Part shown: piece by piece, positions 57,101 to 64,000 of the stretch | How positions within the stretch are numbered: the first letter of the stretch is position 1 | Layout: each line of letters opens with the position of its first letter | DNA from: Primulina eburnea | Lineage: Eukaryota > Streptophyta > Magnoliopsida > Lamiales > Gesneriaceae | NCBI RefSeq assembly: GCF_022965805.1 | Contig: NC_133104.1 | Location: 24,672,069 to 24,736,068 of the forward strand | Length of the DNA stretch: 64,000 bases | Reading direction: 5' to 3' | Notes under the pieces: model-generated | What the model was told of the DNA's origin: nothing | What the model saw: only the letters and a program-made list of their open reading frames with translations | The model's database searches: none | Made by a program: the position numbers and the translations under genes

Positions 57101-57640
57101 ATTTATGCATCTTCATGAAAACGATATTTTAAGTACAAGTATTTTTCACTGTTATATGTTGACTGTATTACGTATTACTTGTTATCAAGATTATGGTGTG
57201 TTGAGTCTTTAAACTCACTAGGTGTGATGGATACAGGTGAGGTTGAGGGAGGCCTTGACGGATGATTTGACTTGACTGATGGCGCACTCAACCCGAGGAC
57301 CAGCGCTTCTACTTTTCCGCATTTACGATTTATGGTTCATGATTTATGTTAAAGATTTTAAGAATATTTATTTATTCTTTTGAGAGATTTTTGAGAGGTT
57401 TAATATGGGCTTTACTTTTCAAATTATTACTTTTTAGGTTTGGTAAACAGTAGACGATTTTAGTTTTATGACTATTGCACTTGATTTTTAAAATGCTAGT
57501 TTGTTGGTATTTTATTTTAAAGGGGTAAAATATTTTATAGAAATATTTTCATGTGTTATATGTCATGGCCGAAAATCGAGTGTTTATAAAAAAAAAAAAA
57601 ATTGGTACTTTTAAAGCAATAAAAAGGGCAGGACGTTTCA
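54170..57640 (+). mobile_element. LTR F (element C family)
   Basis: 3471 bp, TGTAACGCCCCG to GGACGTTTCA, in the opposite orientation to C and alignable along its length (for example GCGATTAAATCCCGGAT-type block reversed near 56050, GACCGGTGAGAGTGT near 56870). It has no PBS after it and no internal domain, so it is a solo LTR or the end of a deleted element. Flanks GGTGT and GAACA do not match, so one side has been deleted. ORFs within (for example 55079-55363) show no domain. Confidence 0.85.
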
Positions 57641-58871
57641 GAACATATGCGCGAGACGTAAGTTTTATTACGTTTTGTTATGTTTTGAAAATATGATATT
57701 GAAGGAATCGGATATGATTCATATATGGTGTTCTCGATAGGTTAAACATCGTATAATAGAAACCGGATTGAAGAACAGATACCATATGAAATTGTTATGA
57801 TTTTCAGAATGGATTTGATTGAGATTTGATATCAGATTTTTATTATTATCGATTTTGAGATGTTGGGATCGATATCTGATTGATATGGTATTGCTGGGTA
57901 TATGTTATTGTGCAGTTATGGTGTTGAAACAAAATTTGATTGAGTTCTGATTATATTCAGTATTGATTTAAGTTGTATATTGATATGATACCCTCGATAT
58001 TGTCATTGCCAGACTCAGTATTGACAGACATTGAATCCGTGACTTCGACACAGTCAGATAGACAGAAAGATAGGTATAAATCAATGTTGATCTGGGATTG
58101 CACAACTCGAGTTGGATTAGACTTGAGTTTCCCTAAATCACATAACTTATTTTATTGCATTGATATTTGCAATTTATGAGATTGATATGTTTGGTCTATT
58201 GATTTATAGGCAAAGTATGTAATGAGTCATAGGCTGATTTGCCTAGTCTTTGGCTAAGTCGCCAAGACACTGGACGTCTGGTTTATGTCGATGTTGCTTA
58301 GGAATTGATTCATTCCTATCGCCGAGATTCGATATATTAGACAATGTCTAGAAAATGAGATCCCTAGATTAGAAATGAGTCGAGTCTGAGATGACGAGTC
58401 ACGAGTGGATTTATAGTTTTATATCAATTCATGTTTTCGGATTTGATACATGTTATTGATGACTGTTTATGCTTTTTATATGTTTTTATATTATTGCATT
58501 TATTCATTGTTTATATTGGGATGTATTTCTCACTGGATTTATCCGGCTGTTTTCTTTTTTGTATGTGTGCATGACAACAGATGGGACAGGATCAAGATCA
58601 GGAAGAGGATGAGATATTACAATTAGCGTGGAGATCCGGACTTAGAATAGATTGATTTTCAGTACTTGAGATAGTGACTAAATTTGAGTTTAAGAGAAAT
58701 AAATGTTGTACAAGACTTGTAATTTTGTATTGACATGTATATCAGATCGAGTATATTATGTTTCCGCATTTGTATTTTAAAGAAAAAAAATAATTTTATG
58801 TCCTACATTATTTAATTGTTATATTTGATATTAATAACGATTAAGAAATGAATTAGGTTCGGGCCCCCACA
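57641..58871 (+). mobile_element. Gypsy LTR fragment G
   Basis: The 3' part of an A/B/D-type LTR: it starts within the palindrome array (CATATGCGCGAG, 57644-57655) and continues ACGTAAGTTTTATTACG as in B (28265). It ends GGGCCCCCACA at 58871. No PBS follows, so it is a 3' or solo LTR. Its 5' half is missing at the junction with F. Confidence 0.85.
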
Positions 58872-59420
58872 ACGGACCTGTACACGGGGTTTGTGTCCTA
58901 TGTTTTCCGCGAAGACAGAGTCTACACGGACCCCCTTCCGGACATCTACACGAGGTCCGTGTCCTATACGTTTGGGCGAGAATTTTTTCCTTCTTTAGAT
59001 TTTTTATTTTTTTGGTAACTAGATTTTGTGATATCTCTTGATTATTAAAACATATTTGGACGAAAATTAACACACAATTCAGATCATTATTGATAGTTTA
59101 TCAAACTTTTGAGTTTTTCTCTCAAACTTTTTCAAAGATTCGCTTTTTGTTCATCAAAAATCAAACTTATCAAGAATTTATTCTTGTGGCGTTTGTCAAT
59201 TGATTTCATACGGATTGTCAAGGACAAGTTCTTTGAAAGTTCGTGTGTTTCTCAATTGTTTTACTCGTGAATATTTGTTGCTAAGTTTTATAACTTAGAG
59301 GTGAATATCACAAACCCATACTTGATTCAAAAGATCGGGACAATACAATTTCCTTGTTCATTATTGAATTGAGGGCGCGGTTCTTATTTAATCGTGTTTG
59401 CTATTCGTTCGTACGTGGAT
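58872..59420. other. Unassigned stretch
   Basis: I recognise no gene. At the left (58872-58965) two phrases containing ACACGG and GGTCCGTGT words recall the minisatellite of LTR W. The rest is AT-rich and ends where pol of element E becomes readable, so it may be a relic LTR or leader that replaced the 5' part of E. Confidence 0.5.
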
Positions 59421-60482
59421 TCATATCAGAGGATATGTTCAGAGCTAGTGAAGGATTACGACTATGACATTAGCTACCATCCGGATAAGGTTAATGTCAT
59501 TGCAGATTCTCTGAGCAGAAAGCACGCAGTGATTGCTTATTTGTCAGTACAGAGACCACTACAAGCGGAGATTCAGAGATTTGGGCTTGCATTTTATGCC
59601 AGGGTCGATGCCCCAAATCCTGCTAATCTGACAGTACAGCCGAAATTGAGAGACAGAATTCAGACAGGGCAGACTTCTGACGAACAGTTGCAGAAGTGAG
59701 ACAGAGGGACGAGGCTAAGAGCCAGAGACTGTATACAGCTGTGGATGGCATAGTCAAATATAGGGACTGTCTATGGGTTCCTTACAGTGATTCTCTTAGA
59801 TCAGATATCTTGAGCGAGGACCACAGCACCACGTACTCCATCCATCCAGGGAGTATGAAGATGTATAAGGATCAACTGTCTCTTTATTGGCAACCGGGCA
59901 GGAAGCGGGATATTCTACGATTTGTTTATGAATGTTTGACTTAACATCAGGTCAAGGCAGAGCATCAAAGACATGCAGGAAAACTGAGACCACTCTTTAT
60001 TCCCGAGTGGAAATGGGAGAACGTCACAATGGACTTTGTGACAGGGCTTCCGAGTACTACTGGAGGATATAATGCCATCTGGGGGATAGTTGATCGGCTC
60101 GCCAAATCAGCTCACTTTCTATCAATCAAGAAGACTTTCACCATGACTCAGTACGAAGAGCTGTACATCAGAGAGATAGTCATACTGCACGGGATTCCAG
60201 TGTCTATCATGTCAGACAGGGATCCAAGATTCACGTCTCTGTTTTGGAAGAGTTTACATCAGGAATTGGATACTAAGATGTTGTTCAGTACTGCCTTCCA
60301 TCCTCAGACAGATGGACAGTCAGAGATGGTGATTCAAAATCTGGAGGACCTACTCTGAACTTGCATGATCGACTTCCAGGGCAGCTAGGAGCTGAAGTTA
60401 CCTCTCGTGGAGTTCGCATACAACAACAATTATCAGGAATCGATCGGTATTGCTCCATACGAGGCACTGTACGGGAGGAAGT
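59421..60482 (+). pseudogene. Gypsy E RNase H end and integrase
   Basis: It becomes recognisable at SELVKDYDYDISYHPDKVNV and IADSLSRKHAV (RNase H end); the upstream RNase H, RT and gag are missing. UGA at 59697 ends that frame. RDCLWVPYSDSLRSDILSED and HSTTYSIHPGSMKMYKDQ form the zinc-finger start, with UAA near 59942. The core frame 60029-60358 contains MDFVTGLPSTTGGYNAIWGI, VDRLAKSAHFLSIKKTF, SIMSDRDPRFTSLFWKSL and STAFHPQTDGQSEMVIQNLE, so all three catalytic acidic residues are present, then UGA. A frameshifted remainder reaches YGRK, where K2 is inserted. It is a chromovirus lineage different from A/B/D (FVTGLP, HFLSIKK). Confidence 0.9.
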
Positions 60483-62529
60483 TGAAAGGGGATCGGTTAC
60501 AGTGGCTGGATGTGCAACGGAAGATTCAAAAATCGAAGTTCATAAGAAAAAATTTGAGCACCTCACTATGATGTGTAGCAAATAACATAAAACACAAAAT
60601 GTCATACATAGGGTGTTTTAGAAATTTTGTACCTATCAATCACAAATGATTGATGATGTCTCCAACTTTCTTGTCAAACAACTAAGCTCTTTAATGGCTA
60701 AAAAATTTACAAGCTTCCAATGAACATTCCTTGCTCAAAAATTAAGCCTACCACCAACAAGGAAGATCCTCTCTAATTTTTCACTAGAAAAATTAGAGGA
60801 TTTTTCTTTGAGAAGAGTATGAAATCTTCAACAATTGAAGAAGAAAAATTAAGGATAATAATGCATAAAAATTTCGGCCATAAGGATAGAGGAAAGAAAG
60901 GGAGGAAACTTTCTTGGTGTGTGACAAAGTTAAAGTGAGTATGTGCATGTCATGCCTTGTTTATTGAAAAAGTTGTCTCCAACCCTTCACCTCCCAAGCA
61001 TGCAATTTTATTTAGGTTTGTAACAATTACAAAGCCCATGGACTTTAATTTAATTGTCTCAAACAAATTTGAGACCAATTAATCTTTACTTGATTTTACT
61101 CAAGCCCATTAGTTGAATAATTATTTTCTATTGGGGCTCTACAACACCCAATATTATTTAATTAATTCAACACTTGAATTAATTTAATTATTTAAACTCT
61201 ACTAGGTCCACTAGTGTTTAATTAATTCAACACTTGAATTAATTTAATTTAGACCATAATAATATTTATGAAAATCACAATTTTCAAATACATTATTTAT
61301 TTGGCCAACTTTTAATTTAAGAACACTTTCACAAATTAAAAGTCACATTCCCCATAATCCTCGCATAGAAGTCATACTTCTATTTTGTTAGCACTTATAA
61401 ACTCCTTTATAAGCCGTTCAACACATTGAACTATTTTACTTCTCAACGAGATCTGGAAAGTTAACACTTGTGTGACCCTCAATTGTTCATTGATACAACT
61501 AGCCGTGGGTTCACATCTTAATGTGATTCGGGACTAAACATGTTCTTATATGAGCATACCCCTATTGCTTCATTCTTAATTATCAACTCTTTGAAAATAA
61601 AAACGTCAGAACTCAAGTCTGATAGTACCCAACCAATCCTGTTAAACACCTAGCAGCATCGCTTACATGATTCCCTAGGTATCAAATGATATTCCCTGCA
61701 AGAACGTAGCGTACACTACGGTCCCTTCATCTTATATATCACGACCGATTCGACAACTATTGGTATATCGAGAGCTGTCAATGAATCAATACTATGTGTC
61801 ATGTTGTAGTTGCATCGATGGTGTAATATATGAAACCCCTTTCATAATTACCACCAGTACTGTGATAAGAGATTTCAAACTACATACACATAGGATATCC
61901 ATACCCGAAGGTAAGCGGTGAATCCCCGACTACAATGCATCGACTCCTATATGTTTCGACTGAGTGCCCAACCTTGCCACCTGATGACCCCATGAGAGTC
62001 GATTAGCGAGTCAAAGTGCAATGCTAGTATATAGAGTCTCAATGTTATCACGGGTCATAAGGACTAATGGTGTACAACCATAAACTAGGACCTTTCCACT
62101 CGATAAATGAGAACCACTCGGAAAGCCCTTTATGGAGGGTTGTTAAGTGCACTCTACAAGGAGCACCTATTTGCATGCTCGGACATCACAATGTTCCCCT
62201 ACCAATGAAACATGGTACTCACATCGTAGATACTAGTCTCAAACTCGAGCGACCTATATCCTTCTTAGCGGTGGCTGAATCGACTAGCAACTGTTTAGAA
62301 TATACAGTAATACAATTATGAGTTTCATGATACTCATCATACGAGCATCTTATATTCTTTCTACTATTTGTATATTCAAGGACTTTATCTATGCAACTAG
62401 CATGGGTATACTGATAAAGATGTGCCAAAACAATAATTTCAGATATTATTAAAATAAAGATTGTTTATACATAGAGTGTCAACGTGAACTCTCGGCCAAG
62501 ACTTGGCTTGACGGGCACCTACTTTAACA
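60483..62529 (-). mobile_element. Solo copia LTR K2 inside gypsy E integrase
   Basis: 2047 bp, + strand ends TGAAAGGGGATCGG and ACTTTAACA; TSD GAAGT (60478-60482) against GAATT (62530-62534), four of five. Same family as the K LTRs, and here without secondary insertions, so it served to reconstruct the split K 3' LTR. No internal sequence. Confidence 0.88.
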
Positions 62530-62534
62530 GAATT

Positions 62535-63151
62535 GTATGTCGCCAGTTTATTGGGATTAGGTAGGAGAGAGAGCAGAGTTGGGTCCAGATATTGTCAGGC
62601 AGACCGCAAAGTTAGTGGGCAGGATTTGAGACAGGTTGAAGACCGCTCAGATCCGTCAGAAAAGTTATGCAGATCAGAGACATAGAGATCTCGAGTTCGC
62701 AATAGGGGATCATGTTTTTGTGAAAGTCGCACCGATGAAGGGTGTGATGAGATTCGGTAAGAAGGGCAAGCTTAGCCCTAGATTCATCGGACCGTTCCAG
62801 ATCCTACAGAGAGTTGGGACACTCGCATACAGAGTTACATTACCGCTGAATCTGGCAGGAGTTCATGATGTGTTCCTCATCTCTATGCTACGGAAGTACA
62901 TGTCGATTCCTTCGCATGTGCTAAACTATGAGCCACTTCAGCTGACACCACACATGTCTTTCAAGGAGAGGCCCACTCAGATACTAGACGGAGAGGAGAG
63001 GAGGCTCCGGAATAAGGTGATCCACATGGTCAAAGTCAAGTGGTTGAATCATTCCGAGGAGGAAGCTACTTGGGAGAGTGAGGCCGAGATCAGGAGTCGC
63101 TACCCGAAGTTATTCTTTGTCTTAAATTTCGAGGACGGAATTTTATTTTAA
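62535..63151 (+). pseudogene. Gypsy E integrase C-terminal part and chromodomain
   Basis: It resumes after K2 with YVASLLGLG-like sequence, frameshifted relative to the usual SPVYWDEVGE. The frame 62636-63151 reads MKTAQIRQKSYADQRHRDLE, HVFVKVAPMKGVMRFGKKGK, LSPRFIGPFQILQRVGTLAY and GVHDVFLISMLRKYMSIPSH, then the chromodomain HMVKVKWLNHSEEEATWESE, RSRYPKLFF and the end NFEDGILF. Those last codons encode the AATTTCGAGGACGGAATT version of the shared hairpin next to the PPT. This piece (171 codons) is intact in itself. Confidence 0.9.
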
Positions 63152-63163
63152 GGGAGAGAGAGT
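63149..63163 (+). promoter_or_regulatory. Gypsy E polypurine tract
   Basis: TAAGGGAGAGAGAGT directly before the 3' LTR (TGTAAGATTTC) and overlapping the stop codon of the integrase frame. Confidence 0.82.
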
Positions 63164-64000
63164 TGTAAGATTTCGGGAAATTTAAATTACGTAACCTTAA
63201 TGCATTCAATCTAGGGTTTTTATTTAAATTATGTGTTAAATGATTTTATATATTAATGCATATTATTGCATGGTTAGGATTTATTTCACAATTATTTTAA
63301 AGTTTCATGCATTAAGGTTTAAGTTGCATTTCGCGCTCGAACGAGGAGCGGAGACCGAGGATTATCAGGGAAAAATATTTTTATGGAATGAATAATTTTA
63401 ATTAATTAATATGAGGTTTTTTAAGGGTGTTTTCGAAAAATTGGGCTTTGGTATGTATTTTTACTCGTCGGGTCATATTTTTAATCGGTACGTAAATTTT
63501 AACGAAATGGGAGACTTTTTGAGGGCTCGGACAATATTCTCAAAATCGTACTAAAACGAAATATTTTTCGAGAGTGTGTTTGGGCTTGTTGGATTTATAT
63601 TTAAACTTAGTGGGCTCAAAATCCTTTTTAAACCTTTTAAACTACAATCAAAGGCCCATTAGTGGTTTGTTTTCTATTTAATTACACCTTAAACCAACCT
63701 AAACCTTATTACATCAAAGTCGCTACCCATCCCCTCTACACCAGCAGCTTTTCACGTAAAACCAGCAACATCATTGCTGCAAAAAAAAAAAAAAAATTGG
63801 TCCTCTACTTCTCTTCCAAACAAGTTGCCTCCCCGCTCCTCCGGTGCTTCTCCGACGTGCGTTTCTTCGAGTTCTTGAACACCTAATCATCAAGGCATTC
63901 TTTGTATCTTCCTTTTCTCATCATTCACGCTTATTATGTTGATATGTGTGTATTTATTTGGGGAATATTTCAATCTAGCATGGGACATCATTGTTGTTTG
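63164..64000 (+). repeat. Gypsy E 3' LTR, left part (runs off the window)
   Basis: It starts TGTAAGATTTCGGG; 837 bp are visible. It shares a colinear stretch with LTR Y (63300-63600 with about 1690-2000), which assigns Y to an E-like chromovirus family. A poly-A tract is at 63780-63796. The ORF at 63662-63886 has no domain. Confidence 0.85.

Noticed and set aside
54170..57640. LTR F as the 5' LTR of an element continuing to the right
   Set aside because: No PBS follows 57640; the next sequence is the 3' part of a different LTR family (G).
59421..63151. Endogenous pararetrovirus
   Set aside because: An integrase with DDE residues, a chromodomain, PPT and LTRs is present; there is no movement-protein or coat-protein module.

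Overview
This window is nuclear DNA of a flowering plant, most likely a eudicot. It consists almost entirely of retrotransposons nested inside one another. I found no host gene, rRNA, tRNA or CRISPR. The evidence for a plant is: Ty3/gypsy chromovirus pol with a C-terminal chromodomain, Ty1/copia pol, primer-binding sites matching plant initiator-tRNA-Met (TGGTATCAGAGC), a Tourist-like and a hAT-like MITE, and long AT-rich LTRs. The species cannot be named from the sequence.

The backbone is one minus-strand copia element, K (1272-54169), inserted in an older LTR (X, 194-1271). X itself interrupts a gypsy integrase fragment (1-193). K's 3' LTR lies at 1272-10519 and is split by solo LTRs Y (1289-5670, which holds solo LTR Z, 3353-4682) and W (6840-9697). 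K's pol (10534-14172) is split by a Tourist-like MITE (11829-12611). At 14173 K is interrupted by element C (14173-40285, TSD CAAAA), which has two giant LTRs and only 269 bp of interior. K resumes at 40286-40669 (protease and zinc knuckle) and again at 51553-54169 (leader, PBS, partial 5' LTR).

C's left LTR carries gypsy A (17046-25783, minus, TSD GAAGA). C's right LTR carries gypsy B (27608-37446, plus, TSD ATGGC). Each LTR of C preserves the empty site of the insertion in the other. B is itself hit by solo LTR S (30974-32882) and by a hAT-like MITE (35442-36123). Between the K fragments lies a decayed tandem gypsy D (40670-51552: partial internal, LTR, partial internal, LTR), whose first copy holds solo LTR V (41068-42337).

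To the right are a C-family LTR (F, 54170-57640), a gypsy LTR fragment (G, 57641-58871), an unassigned stretch, and a second chromovirus E (about 59420-63151). E's integrase is split by a solo copia LTR (K2, 60483-62529). E's 3' LTR runs off the window from 63164.

A, B, D, G and S belong to one gypsy superfamily; gag starts MPPRRIP in A and B, where its start is present. The most unusual feature is in the U3 of A, B and D (with a remnant in G): an array of about ten or more copies of the palindrome GCGCANNTGCGC, placed just upstream of the TATA-like run. It is faster evolving than the rest of the LTR, expands by tandem duplication and is missing from the related LTR S. Other LTR families here carry unrelated GC-rich palindromic phrases, at least two of them upstream of a TATA-like run. 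Every pol reading frame is broken; only A's gag-protease frame (507 codons) is uninterrupted.
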